From positions 620,001-684,000 of the forward strand of contig JABFGF010000002.1 in NCBI GenBank assembly GCA_013112635.1: 64,000 nt of DNA. Reading direction: 5' to 3'. This stretch comes from Calditrichota bacterium (GTDB taxonomy: Bacteria; Calditrichota; Calditrichia; Calditrichales; J004). Of the stretch, positions 16,687 to 25,842 are shown one piece after another (the stretch's first letter is position 1; each line of letters opens with the position of its first letter). The notes under the pieces were generated by a model that was not told where the DNA came from, made no database searches, and was given only the letters and a program-made list of their open reading frames with translations. The translations under genes were made by a program, and so were the position numbers.

Positions 16687-17628
16687 TTATTGGTTTAAAA
16701 CCATTAAATGTTCGGTCACGCTTTCTGCAAGGCCATTTAAATCATATCCACCTTCCAGCATTGAAATAATTTTCCCATCACAATGATCATTTGCAAACGC
16801 GGTTATTATCTTTGTCATTTGTGCAAACCCATCACTGCTAACATTCATGCCGCCGATTGGATCTGAAACATGCGCATCAAATCCTGCTGAAATAAAAACT
16901 AAATCCGGCGAAAAAACTTTTCCAATTTTAGATAACGCGTCCGAAAGAATTTTACAATACGTCCCATCATCCTGGCTGGAATCTAAAGGAATATTGAGCG
17001 TGTAACCTACACCTTCATCAGCTCCTGTTTCATTCGAAAACCCTGTCCCGGGAAAAAGTGGAGACTGATGCAAACTCAAGTAAAACACATCATCACGATT
17101 ATAAAAAATATCCTGTGTCCCGTTTCCGTGGTGAACATCCCAATCAATAATCAAGGCACTTTTAATATACTTTTTTTCAATGGCATAAGCGGCGGCAATG
17201 GCAATGTTATTAAAAATGCAAAATCCCATAGATCGGTTTTTCTCTGCATGATGGCCTGGTGGGCGAACGGCGGTAAAAATTCTGGAATGACTCTTTTCCT
17301 TAAAAACTAAATCCACGGCGTGTATGCCGGCACCAACAGCTTTTAAAGCCGCGCTTATTGATTGTTCACTTAAGATGGTGTCACCATCAATAACAAAATT
17401 TTCTATACCGTTTTGGGCAAGATTGTATTCTACCAGATTTTTGTTATGGGCAAGACAAAGTTGATTTTTAGTTGCCGGAGGTGGTGAGAAGTGTGAAAGC
17501 CGGGTCCAAATTCCTGATTTTTTTAAATGAGATTCAATGGCCCGTAATCGGTCGGCTCTTTCCGGGTGAAACTCTCCCGGATTGTGTTCAAGAAAAATGG
17601 GATCCGAAATATAGCCAATTGTGTTCAT
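16687..17628 (-). CDS. Class II histone-deacetylase-like / acetoin-utilisation family deacetylase
   Basis: A 313-residue arginase-fold zinc deacetylase. Active-site motifs are RPPGHHAE near residues 123-130 (the paired His), DWDVHHGNGTQDIFY near 163-177 (zinc ligands Asp and His) and ISAGFDAHVSDPIGG near 245-259 (the third Asp ligand). The glycine-rich end MLEGGYDLNGL is intact. Bacterial members deacetylate small acetylated amines such as acetylpolyamines, or protein lysines; the substrate is not predictable. It starts seven bases after the GAF kinase stop and lies 32 bases before the isoaspartyl methyltransferase gene, so these are almost certainly co-transcribed. Confidence 0.9.
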   Translation of the reverse strand: MNTIGYISDPIFLEHNPGEFHPERADRLRAIESHLKKSGIWTRLSHFSPPPATKNQLCLAHNKNLVEYNLAQNGIENFVIDGDTILSEQSISAALKAVGAGIHAVDLVFKEKSHSRIFTAVRPPGHHAEKNRSMGFCIFNNIAIAAAYAIEKKYIKSALIIDWDVHHGNGTQDIFYNRDDVFYLSLHQSPLFPGTGFSNETGADEGVGYTLNIPLDSSQDDGTYCKILSDALSKIGKVFSPDLVFISAGFDAHVSDPIGGMNVSSDGFAQMTKIITAFANDHCDGKIISMLEGGYDLNGLAESVTEHLMVLNQ

Positions 17629-17635
17629 TAGGAAA

Positions 17636-19381
17636 TTAACTTAATCTTGGAAAATAGATTTTGAATGTAGTGCCCTTATTTACCTCAGACTCAACTTCAA
17701 TGCGACCCTTTTGTTCTTCAATAAGTTTCTTTACAATAGCCAAACCAAGACCTGTTCCGCCTTTTTTACCGCTTGTTACAAAAGAATCAAACAAAGTTTG
17801 TTTAATCTCGTCCGGAATACCCGCACCTGTATCGGAAAGAAGGAACACAACGTCGTTTTTTTCTTTATTGGCCGTAATAGAAAATTTTCCACCAGGCTCC
17901 ATGGCTTCAAGTCCATTTTTCATAATATTCATAAAAATGCGCTGTATTTTTTCCGGGTCAACATAAATCATACTTGCAGTATTACAGGCTGTTTCAAACT
18001 CAAATCCTTTTTTCTTAACATCGCCTTCAAAAAATTTCTGAAACTCTTCAAGTATTTTATTAACTGCGCATTTGACTGGCAAAATACTGGATTTTCCTTT
18101 TGCAAAGTCCAATACATCGGTGGTCATGTTCGTTAAAAACTTAATTTGCTGAGTTATGATTTCAGAATATTCTTTACGTGTTTCAGCATCATCTTCATCC
18201 TGCAGCAGATCAACGAAGCCATAAATGTTACCCATCGGTGTGCGTAAATCATGCACTATTGTACTCATCATATTTCCTATGGAAGACAAACGGTCTGCTT
18301 TGATTTTTTCTTCTTTTAACTGAAATGTTTCAATGGCGCGGGAAATCTGGCCGCTAAGTGATGAAAGAAGACGAATGTCCGCCGAGCTAAAATAATCATT
18401 TTCAGTTGATTTGTTGTAAACCTCTAAAATACCGATAACTTCATCATTAATCTTTAAAGGAACACATACCAAATGTTTAATATCAACACCTAATTTTTTT
18501 GAAAACTCTTCACTAAAAAGCTTATCATTCTTAACATCGTTTGAAAAATAGAGTTCGCCACTTTGAACAACCTTTCCAACAATACCTGTATTTCCGGAAA
18601 AATGAAGGCTGTTGGCTTTTTCTGAGTCTATATTTTTAACAACGCGTTTAGAGTATTCATTTGTTTTGCGGTCGCGTAAGGTTATCAGCGCTGCTTCTAC
18701 AACAATGGTCTCTGTAATTTTTTCAATTAAGATATTGAGTAGTTCGTTCAGGTCATAGGCTTTATTTAACTCTCGTTCAATATCAAAAAGCAAGTCCAGT
18801 TCATTTACTTTCTTTTCAAGCTTGGAATATAAATTTGAATTATTGATGGCGATAGCAATTTGAGAAGCCATACTTGCTAGCAATTCCTCGTCTTCTTCTT
18901 CAAAAACACCTTCACGTTTGTTTAATATCTGAAGTACACCAATAATATTTTTTTCTTTTTCTGCATCTTTTGATGCCTCAAAAATAGGCATGCACAAAAT
19001 CGATCTTGTTTTAAAACCTGTTTTCTTATCAATCGCCGGGTTAAACCGATCGTCTTTATAAGCATCTGGAATGTTAATAACATCTCCGGTTTTAGCCACA
19101 TGGCCTGCAATGCCAACTCCAATTTTCAGGCGGATTTCCAATATTTCTGCGTCTTGTGCTACTTTGGACCAAAGTTCGCCTTTTTCCTTGTCAACGATAT
19201 AAAATGTCCCCCGCTCAGAATCCATCAAGTTGTTAACTTCCTGGATTACCAGCATAAGTAAACGTTCAATCCTTAATTCAGAACTTAAAGCCCGCCCAAT
19301 TTGCTGGATGGATTTCATCTCAACGGATTTTCTATTGAATTGCTTTTCTAGTTCAGAAATCGATAATTTATGTTCGTCCAT
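17636..19381 (-). CDS. Double-GAF sensor histidine kinase
   Basis: A 581-residue cytoplasmic kinase without transmembrane segments. A short coiled coil at about 1-30 is followed by GAF1 (about 38-185, containing DSERGTFYIVDKEKGEL and GIAGHVAKTGDVINIPDAY) and GAF2 (about 205-350, containing TGIVGKVVQSGELYFSNDV). The HisKA phosphoacceptor is His377 in STIVHDLRTPMGN. The HATPase domain has the N box NIMKNGLEAM, G1 DTGAGIPDEI and G2 KGGTGLGLAIVKKL. It probably senses a cytosolic small molecule or redox state. No receiver is adjacent in this run. It is the first gene of the run ending with era, and a terminator separates it from the STAS gene upstream. Confidence 0.92.
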   Translation of the reverse strand: MDEHKLSISELEKQFNRKSVEMKSIQQIGRALSSELRIERLLMLVIQEVNNLMDSERGTFYIVDKEKGELWSKVAQDAEILEIRLKIGVGIAGHVAKTGDVINIPDAYKDDRFNPAIDKKTGFKTRSILCMPIFEASKDAEKEKNIIGVLQILNKREGVFEEEDEELLASMASQIAIAINNSNLYSKLEKKVNELDLLFDIERELNKAYDLNELLNILIEKITETIVVEAALITLRDRKTNEYSKRVVKNIDSEKANSLHFSGNTGIVGKVVQSGELYFSNDVKNDKLFSEEFSKKLGVDIKHLVCVPLKINDEVIGILEVYNKSTENDYFSSADIRLLSSLSGQISRAIETFQLKEEKIKADRLSSIGNMMSTIVHDLRTPMGNIYGFVDLLQDEDDAETRKEYSEIITQQIKFLTNMTTDVLDFAKGKSSILPVKCAVNKILEEFQKFFEGDVKKKGFEFETACNTASMIYVDPEKIQRIFMNIMKNGLEAMEPGGKFSITANKEKNDVVFLLSDTGAGIPDEIKQTLFDSFVTSGKKGGTGLGLAIVKKLIEEQKGRIEVESEVNKGTTFKIYFPRLS

Positions 19382-19440
19382 GGATTTACTTCCCGAATTA
19401 TTCTTTAAGTGGCCGATAAAATATACTGTATCATATGCCT

Positions 19441-19483
19441 AAAACAAAAAAAGGGATCAGGTAAATTATACCTAACCCCTTTT
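19441..19483 (-). terminator. Rho-independent terminator after the STAS gene
   Basis: On the minus strand a fully paired 15-base stem (19469-19483 with 19449-19463, allowing G-T pairs) closes a five-base loop and is followed by TTTGTTTT. It lies 18 bases after the STAS stop and isolates the GAF-kinase run as a separate unit. Confidence 0.85.
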
Positions 19484-19501
19484 AAGATTTTTTTTATTTT
19501 C

Positions 19502-19840
19502 TTATTCTATATTCGATACTGCCCGCTCAACCGTTTCATAGCTATCAAAAACTTTTATGAGCTGAGTTATTATAAGTAAACTTTGTACTTTTTCTGTAAC
19601 CCGTGCCAAGGCAAGCTTTCCATCCGAATTTTTTAAGGTTGTCATACTGGCCATTAAAACGCCCATCCCGGAACTGTTCATCCATTTAACGTCCCCAAGA
19701 TCGATAACTACTTTTTTGATTCCATCAGAAATCAATCCTTTTATATGTTCATGCACTTCTTGTGTCTCGGGGCCACCCATCATTTTACCGGACAAAGTAA
19801 GTATCGCTACATGATTCTCGATTTTTTCTTTAATCTTCAT
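19502..19840 (-). CDS. STAS-domain anti-sigma-factor antagonist
   Basis: A 112-residue single STAS domain. The ATG at 19840 is chosen because GGGGAGA lies seven bases upstream and homology begins at MKIKEKIENHVAILTLSG; an in-frame TTG at 19876 adds 12 unlikely residues. The phosphorylatable Ser loop is VKWMNSSGMGVLMASM near residues 60-75. Proteins of this kind bind anti-sigma kinases of the RsbW/SpoIIAB type when dephosphorylated. No partner kinase or sigma factor is adjacent. The GAF kinase downstream is a true HisKA type, so a link between them is speculative. The omega-like gene lies just over 100 bases upstream on the same strand. Confidence 0.9.
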   Translation of the reverse strand: MKIKEKIENHVAILTLSGKMMGGPETQEVHEHIKGLISDGIKKVVIDLGDVKWMNSSGMGVLMASMTTLKNSDGKLALARVTEKVQSLLIITQLIKVFDSYETVERAVSNIE

Positions 19841-19953
19841 TGAAATCTCCCCAAGTATGGACTCTTTTAAAAGCAATGAAAAAACATATAATAAAATATA
19901 GATTGAGTCAAATTTTTTAAGTTATAATTATGTTTGACTCTTTACTGTTCTGC

Positions 19954-20259
19954 TTACTCGTTGTTTGAACTTTCTTCTTTTTCAGGGTAGTAGGCATGAA
20001 TTTTACTATCGAAAAATTCATCTTGTGCAATAACGGTTGGATTTATTTCTTTTTCAAATTTCATATCTTCCATCAATTCACGATCGTAAACATCAGCTTC
20101 ATCATACATATCCATATCATTCAGGATTTCATTTTCTTTTTTCTCTTCAAGACGAACGGAATTAATTTGGCGGGCACGTGCTGATATCAATAAACACGCT
20201 TCATAAATATTAATATTTTTTTTGTGCATTTTTCTTAAATCAAGCGTTTGAATCGCCAT
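19954..20259 (-). CDS. rpoZ: RNA polymerase omega-subunit-like protein
   Basis: A 101-residue acidic protein. The segment NIYEACLLISARARQIN at residues 16-32 matches the conserved core helix of bacterial omega / eukaryotic RPB6, which clamps the C-terminus of the beta-prime subunit. The rest diverges from proteobacterial omega. After residue 35 it is strongly acidic with EKKENEILNDMDMYDEADVYD, which resembles the extended omega-like proteins of FCB bacteria. CGGAGAATT upstream of the ATG supports the start. Genomes of this group usually have a single weakly conserved omega gene, so this is the likely rpoZ. The call rests mainly on one motif. Confidence 0.65.
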   Translation of the reverse strand: MAIQTLDLRKMHKKNINIYEACLLISARARQINSVRLEEKKENEILNDMDMYDEADVYDRELMEDMKFEKEINPTVIAQDEFFDSKIHAYYPEKEESSNNE

Positions 20260-20456
20260 TCAATTCTCCGGGTTGTTGTTAAAATAGCTGATAAATTTAT
20301 CAAATTGTTTCGTCATTGTCAAAAGAAACTTGATGGATTTTGAATTATTATGTCCAGAACCATATTCATATTTTTTTTATTATTGAAGATTTTATTTATC
20401 TTGGCATATCTGGTTTTTCTAATCAATCCAAAACCTTTACTCATTTTACCTATCCT

Positions 20457-21362
20457 ATGTTGAAATCATTTATAAAAAAACTTTTGTGGCCTCCCCATTT
20501 ATGGAAGGCTTTCACAGCGAAAAAAAGAAGAAAAAAAGTAGCCCGCTCTGCTGAAGACCCACAACTTAAACTGTATGATAAAATTCTCAATACAGGATTT
20601 TTACATTACGGTTATTTCGATGACCCAAAGAAGTCAGCCGGAGATATTTCACTGAATGATATTCGCCATGCACAAATCCGCTACGCTGAATTGATTCTGG
20701 ATCAGATTTCAAATATCAAAGATGATATATTAGATGTGGGTTGCGGAATGGGCGGACTGATTGGACTCCTTCTCGAAAAAAACATACCAACAACCGGTGT
20801 TACTCCAGATCGCGTTCAGGTTAACTACATCTCTGAAAAATATCCTCAAGCCACATTGATTCATGCAAAATTTCAGAAGATGCCGGTTTCAGAGTACGAA
20901 CAATTTTTCAGCACGATTGTTCACTCGGAGTCTTTGCAATATATGGGGCTTAATAAAGCGATTGAAAAGGTTCTTACGCTATTAAAACCTGGTGGCCGCT
21001 GGATTGTGGTAGATTATTTTCGAACTGATGAAGCTCATGAGAAATCTGGCCACTACTGGAATGATTTTGTACAAAAGCTTGAAGACAATAATCTTGAGAT
21101 TGTATACAAACAAGACATTACTGCAAATATCCGGCCGACCCTGGATTATATTTATATGTGGGGTAATGAAATAGGAAAGCCTATTTTTGAGTTCATTGTT
21201 GCAAAGCTTGAAAGAAAACATCCCGGGAAGCATTATTTACTAGAAGAAACAATCGCTGCACTTGATCACAAAATCGAAGATAATTTAGATATTGTAAATC
21301 CTGATATTTTTACAAAAGACAAAAATTATATCTTGGTGAGTATTGAACGAAAAGCCGGGTAA
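20457..21362 (+). CDS. Class I SAM-dependent methyltransferase
   Basis: A 301-residue enzyme from the ATG at 20457. An in-frame TTG at 20340 would add a 39-residue leader without family resemblance. A basic N-terminal segment with KAFTAKKRRKK precedes the Rossmann domain. Motif I is DILDVGCGMGGLIGLL, the acidic-loop region is TTGVTPDRVQVNYI and motif IV is the SESLQYMGLNKAIEK segment. The layout resembles the cyclopropane-synthase / tocopherol-methyltransferase-like group (Methyltransf_11/25), which acts on lipids, quinones or small molecules. The substrate is unknown. The gene is divergent from rpoZ across about 200 bases and precedes the amidohydrolase operon by 88 bases. Confidence 0.8.
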   Translation: MLKSFIKKLLWPPHLWKAFTAKKRRKKVARSAEDPQLKLYDKILNTGFLHYGYFDDPKKSAGDISLNDIRHAQIRYAELILDQISNIKDDILDVGCGMGGLIGLLLEKNIPTTGVTPDRVQVNYISEKYPQATLIHAKFQKMPVSEYEQFFSTIVHSESLQYMGLNKAIEKVLTLLKPGGRWIVVDYFRTDEAHEKSGHYWNDFVQKLEDNNLEIVYKQDITANIRPTLDYIYMWGNEIGKPIFEFIVAKLERKHPGKHYLLEETIAALDHKIEDNLDIVNPDIFTKDKNYILVSIERKAG

Positions 21363-21450
21363 TGCTCTTTGTATTTTATATCTTCCAGGGTTCTCAATAT
21401 CAATTATACAGCCTCTAAAAATTTACTTCTTAAAATTGAAAGGAATGTAA

Positions 21451-24400
21451 ATGTTAAGACTTGTCTTTTTTTTCCTGATTATTTTAGCTACCTTTTTATT
21501 TGCTCAAACGACACCTCAATCCGGCTTATCTTCCAACACTCCAGATTTAGTTGTTTATATGAATGCCCGGATTAGCAACCCGGGACTATCAAAAGTTTCC
21601 AACACACTTATACTGGATGGTAAAACAATTGTTGCTGTGGGCGATAATTTAAAACCACCAAAAGGCTCGCAGATTATTGATACCAAAGGCGGCTTTATTT
21701 ATCCGGGTTTCATCGAGCCATACACCCGTTATGGTGTCCAGGAATTAAAAAAAGGAAAGCGGGAAAGAAAACCAAAACCGACTATTTCGAGAACCGGGAT
21801 GATCCATTGGAATGCGGCTGTGAAACCACAGAGGTCAGCAGCAAATGAATTTAATGCCAATGCAAAAAAAGCAGAAGAATGGCGAAAATCCGGGTTCACA
21901 TTTGTACAGACAAACGGAATCGATGGGTTGTTCCAGGGCTCTGCTGCTGTTGTTTCACTGGGACAAGGTTTAGCCAACAATCTTATCCTAAATGATAATA
22001 GTGCTCAGTTTATGTCCTTCTCAAAAGGAACATCCGTGCAGGACAACCCTTCATCTCTTATGGGTTCAATTGCTTTGATCCGGCAAACTTTATATGATGC
22101 AAAATGGTATCAAAATGCCTGGAGTGCTTTTGACTCTAACCCAAACCAGCAAAGACCGGAGAAAAATATTTCTCTTCAGACACTGGCAAATGTCGTTAAT
22201 AAAAAACAACCGGTAGTTTTCGGGGTATCAAATTATCTTGATCTGATGCGCGCCTCGAAAATCGCTGATGAGTTTGGATTGAAATTTATTTACAAAAGTG
22301 GTGGAGACGAGTATAAACGACTAGACGATATTAAAAAATTAAAAGCCACTTTAATTGTTCCAGTCAACTTTCCCGCAAAACCATTTTTAACCTCAGCCGA
22401 CTTCGATGCGGATATCACCCTTGGTGAACTTAAACATTGGGATACTGCTCCTGAAAATGCAGCCCGGTTAGCCAAAGCCGGAATCCATTTTGCTTTTACC
22501 ACAAATGGATTAAAAGATAAAAAAGCATTCTTAAAAAATGTCAGACAGGCTGTAAACAGAGGGTTGGATAAAAAAACCGCCCTCGCTGCACTTACAATTG
22601 TACCTGCAAAAATTGCCGGCATTTCTCAATTAGCCGGTTCTTTGGAAAAAGGCAAATCTGCCAGCTTTATTATTTCGGATAAGGATATATTTGAAGAGAA
22701 TGCAACTATACAAACTGTAGTTGTTGAGGGAAAACGGTATGAAATTAATCAGCCACCGGAAAATGATGTTCGTGGTAAATGGCTACTGAAAAGTACAGGT
22801 TTTGAAAATGATATTACGTTATCTATAGAAGGAAAAATTGCATCACCAAAAGCATCCTTTCAGATTGACAGTTTAAAACTAAAAAGCAGCGGTTTTAGCA
22901 TAAAAGGCAGCCGCATAGTTTTTAACATTACAAGTGACACTCTAAGTATTAATGCCCCACTTCGTTTTACTGGTCGGGTGACCGCTGAAAACCTTTCCGG
23001 CAAATCAGTAAATGCAAAAGGAGAACAAATTTCATGGACCGGGAAAAAGATTGATCCTTTTAATGAAAAAGAAAAAAAGAAAAAGGGGAGTAAAAAAAAT
23101 AAATTAGCTTCATTTGAAACTACTTTTCCCAACAAAGCTTACGGAAGGAAATCGATTCCTGCTGTCACCAAAACTGTTGCAATAACCAATGCCACAATCT
23201 GGACTGCCGGAGAAAAAGGAACATTGGAAAACAGTGATATTATTTTCATGAATGGAAAAGTTTTGAAAATAGGGAAAGGCTTATCCATTCCAAACAGCGC
23301 CTTGAAAATTGATGGAACCGGGTTGCACATCACACCAGGCATAATTGACGAACATTCGCATATTGCCATTAGCCGTGGTGTAAACGAAGGATCCGAAGCC
23401 GTTACAGCTGAAGTACGAATTGGTGATGTTTTGAATCCAGACAATATTCACATTTACCGTCAACTTGCCGGAGGAGTTACAACCTCACAACTTTTACACG
23501 GTTCAGCAAATCCGATTGGCGGGCAGGCGCAGGTTATTAAATTGCGATGGGGTGCAAATGCTGACGGGTTAAAATATAAACATGCTCCGCCTTCCATTAA
23601 ATTCGCTTTGGGAGAAAATGTTAAACAATCCAACTGGGGCGACAATTATAATTCACGCTATCCACAAACCCGGATGGGTGTGCGTGAAATAATGTGGGAC
23701 ACTTTTCAAAGGGCCAGAGATTATGAAAAAGAAATGATGGCATATGAAAAACTTTCATCATCAAAAAAGAAGCAAACCGTGCCACCGCGACGTAATCTTG
23801 AACTGGATACGGTTTTAGAAATTTTAAATAGCGAACGATTTATCCACTGCCATTCTTATGTTCAAAGTGAAATATTAATGCTAATGCGCCTGGCAGAAGA
23901 ATTTGATTTCCGGGTTGCTACTTTTACACATATTCTCGAAGGATATAAAGTGGCCAAAGAGATGGCTGAACACGGTGCCATGGCTTCTACTTTTGCCGAT
24001 TGGTGGAACTATAAATTTGAAGTTTATGAAGCCATGCCATACAACACAGCCTTGATGGCCAATAATGGTGTTGTTTCTTCAGTAAATTCTGATGATGCAG
24101 AAATGGCCCGACGTTTAAACCAGGAAGCTGCAAAAGCAATCAAGTACGGCGGTCTTTCAAAAGAAGAGGCAATAAAGCTTGTTACAATAAATCCTGCGCG
24201 TCAGTTAAAAATAGATAAGCATACCGGCAGCCTGGAAATTGGTAAAGAAGCAGATTTTGTAATCTGGAACGATGATCCTCTTTCAATATATGCCAGTGTT
24301 GTGCAAACCTGGATTGAAGGCCGTAAATATTTTGACGTTGAAGAAGACAAATTGCTTCGGAAACAGATTAAAGATCAACGCACTGCCCTGATTAAAAAAG

Positions 24401-24516
24401 CACTTCTTTCAGGAAAAGATAACGGCAATTCAAAAGGAAATGGCCAAAGACAAAAGCCTCCAAAAGAGGATTACAAATGTGATGATTTGACGGATTATAT
24501 TGGAGGGCTTGAATAA
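21451..24516 (+). CDS. Exported two-domain amidohydrolase, N-terminal domain lacking metal ligands
   Basis: A 1,021-residue protein with a signal peptide ending near residue 19 (ATFLFAQ). Residues about 30-435 have an amidohydrolase fold, but the usual HxH after the PGFIEP strand is replaced by YTRYGV, so metal binding seems lost. Residues about 440-560 are a beta-rich linker. Residues about 575-985 form a complete imidazolonepropionase-like amidohydrolase: ITPGIIDEHSHI (HxH), FIHCHSY, FTHILEGYK and the Asp in VNSDDAEM. Both halves end in the typical GSLEKGK / GSLEIGKEADFVIWNDDP strand. The tail is lysine-rich. The likely role is periplasmic hydrolysis of a dipeptide or cyclic amide. The stop codon overlaps the next gene's ATG by one base, so the two are co-translated. 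Confidence 0.88.
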   Translation: MLRLVFFFLIILATFLFAQTTPQSGLSSNTPDLVVYMNARISNPGLSKVSNTLILDGKTIVAVGDNLKPPKGSQIIDTKGGFIYPGFIEPYTRYGVQELKKGKRERKPKPTISRTGMIHWNAAVKPQRSAANEFNANAKKAEEWRKSGFTFVQTNGIDGLFQGSAAVVSLGQGLANNLILNDNSAQFMSFSKGTSVQDNPSSLMGSIALIRQTLYDAKWYQNAWSAFDSNPNQQRPEKNISLQTLANVVNKKQPVVFGVSNYLDLMRASKIADEFGLKFIYKSGGDEYKRLDDIKKLKATLIVPVNFPAKPFLTSADFDADITLGELKHWDTAPENAARLAKAGIHFAFTTNGLKDKKAFLKNVRQAVNRGLDKKTALAALTIVPAKIAGISQLAGSLEKGKSASFIISDKDIFEENATIQTVVVEGKRYEINQPPENDVRGKWLLKSTGFENDITLSIEGKIASPKASFQIDSLKLKSSGFSIKGSRIVFNITSDTLSINAPLRFTGRVTAENLSGKSVNAKGEQISWTGKKIDPFNEKEKKKKGSKKNKLASFETTFPNKAYGRKSIPAVTKTVAITNATIWTAGEKGTLENSDIIFMNGKVLKIGKGLSIPNSALKIDGTGLHITPGIIDEHSHIAISRGVNEGSEAVTAEVRIGDVLNPDNIHIYRQLAGGVTTSQLLHGSANPIGGQAQVIKLRWGANADGLKYKHAPPSIKFALGENVKQSNWGDNYNSRYPQTRMGVREIMWDTFQRARDYEKEMMAYEKLSSSKKKQTVPPRRNLELDTVLEILNSERFIHCHSYVQSEILMLMRLAEEFDFRVATFTHILEGYKVAKEMAEHGAMASTFADWWNYKFEVYEAMPYNTALMANNGVVSSVNSDDAEMARRLNQEAAKAIKYGGLSKEEAIKLVTINPARQLKIDKHTGSLEIGKEADFVIWNDDPLSIYASVVQTWIEGRKYFDVEEDKLLRKQIKDQRTALIKKALLSGKDNGNSKGNGQRQKPPKEDYKCDDLTDYIGGLE

Positions 24517-25820
24517 TGAAAATTCAAAAATATCTTAGGTTTTCTTTTTTAATAGTATTTATTTCTGTATTCAGTTTGTTTGCTAATGATCTGATTCCCG
24601 GCAAAAAACAGGACAAACCGATTGCTTTAACCAATGCCAAAATCTTTACTGTATCCGGTGAAATAATCGAAAATGGCACAATCATTTTTAATGATGGCAA
24701 AATAACTGCTGTCGGGGAAAATGATCTGAAAATCCTGCAAGGCTCAGAAGTTCATGACCTAAACGGAAAACATGTCTATCCCGGTATTATCGCTGCATAT
24801 TCCCAACTTGGGCTAATGGAAATTCCTGCTGTTCGTGCTACACGTGATTATTCTGAGGCTGGCTCCTATAACCCCAATGCCCGTGCCGATATTGCCTACA
24901 ATCCAGATTCTGAAGTTACGCCAACTGTACGTTCCAACGGGATAACCACTGCATTAATTGCGCCAATGAGTGGGCGAATTTCCGGGATATCATCCGTACT
25001 AAATCTGGATGCATGGAACCGTGAAGATGCCACTATTTTAAAAAATGCCGGGATGATTTTAAACTGGCCGGGGATGACGATCCGAACAGCCTCCTGGATA
25101 AAAGATTCACCGGCAAAACAGCAAGAAAATATTGATAAATCTCTTAAAGAAATAGATGATTACTTTGAGCAAGCCAAAGTTTATTATGAGGCCCGCAAAT
25201 CAAATCCTGAAACAAAAATTGATATTCGTTTTGAATCGATGACAGATGTTTTGGATAAGAAAATGCCATTGATTATTTCAGCTAACGAGTACAAACAAAT
25301 AGAGGCGGCAGTTAATTTTTGCAAGCGTCATAATCTTAAAATGATTTTGCTTAGCGGGATGGATGCCTGGAAAATGACCGGCTTGTTAAAAGAAAATAAT
25401 ATTCCGGTTATTTTGCGCCAAACACATACATTACCCCAGCGCGAAGACGAAGATTATGATATAGGATTTAAACACCCGGCTTTGTTGCGGGAAGCAGGTG
25501 TAAAATTTTGTATTGCTAAAACTACACGCGTTACATGGGCTTTATTCAACCTTCCTTTTTATGCAGGGACAGCTGTAGCCCATGGCTTAGATAAAGCAGA
25601 TGCGCTAAAAGCGATTACACTGTGGCCGGCAGAAATATTAGGTGTGGACGATAAAATCGGCTCTCTTGAAGTTGGTAAAAATGCCACCCTTATTGTGAGC
25701 AGCGGTGATCTTTTGGATATGCAATCCAACAATATTGAAATGATGTTTATTGATGGCCGAAAAGTAGATTTAGATAATAAACATAAGCGGCTATATCGCA
25801 AATATAAAGCACGGAAATAA
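24516..25820 (+). CDS. Exported amidohydrolase-fold protein without the HxH metal motif
   Basis: A 434-residue protein with a signal peptide ending near residue 23 (SVFSLFAND). It has the composite beta-sandwich and TIM-barrel layout of amidohydrolases: TNAKIFTVSGEIIENGTI at the start, the GKHVYPGIIAAYSQLG strand, and GSLEVGKNATLIVSSGDLL near the end. Where active members have HxH after YPG, this one has AAYSQLG, and no replacement His pair is evident. It resembles the inactive N-terminal half of the preceding protein. It probably acts as a structural partner of the active domain rather than as an enzyme. The ATG at 24516 lies within the TAATG stop-start overlap with the upstream gene. Confidence 0.85.
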   Translation: MKIQKYLRFSFLIVFISVFSLFANDLIPGKKQDKPIALTNAKIFTVSGEIIENGTIIFNDGKITAVGENDLKILQGSEVHDLNGKHVYPGIIAAYSQLGLMEIPAVRATRDYSEAGSYNPNARADIAYNPDSEVTPTVRSNGITTALIAPMSGRISGISSVLNLDAWNREDATILKNAGMILNWPGMTIRTASWIKDSPAKQQENIDKSLKEIDDYFEQAKVYYEARKSNPETKIDIRFESMTDVLDKKMPLIISANEYKQIEAAVNFCKRHNLKMILLSGMDAWKMTGLLKENNIPVILRQTHTLPQREDEDYDIGFKHPALLREAGVKFCIAKTTRVTWALFNLPFYAGTAVAHGLDKADALKAITLWPAEILGVDDKIGSLEVGKNATLIVSSGDLLDMQSNNIEMMFIDGRKVDLDNKHKRLYRKYKARK

Positions 25821-25842
25821 CATTGGAAAAGAGAAACCCAAA

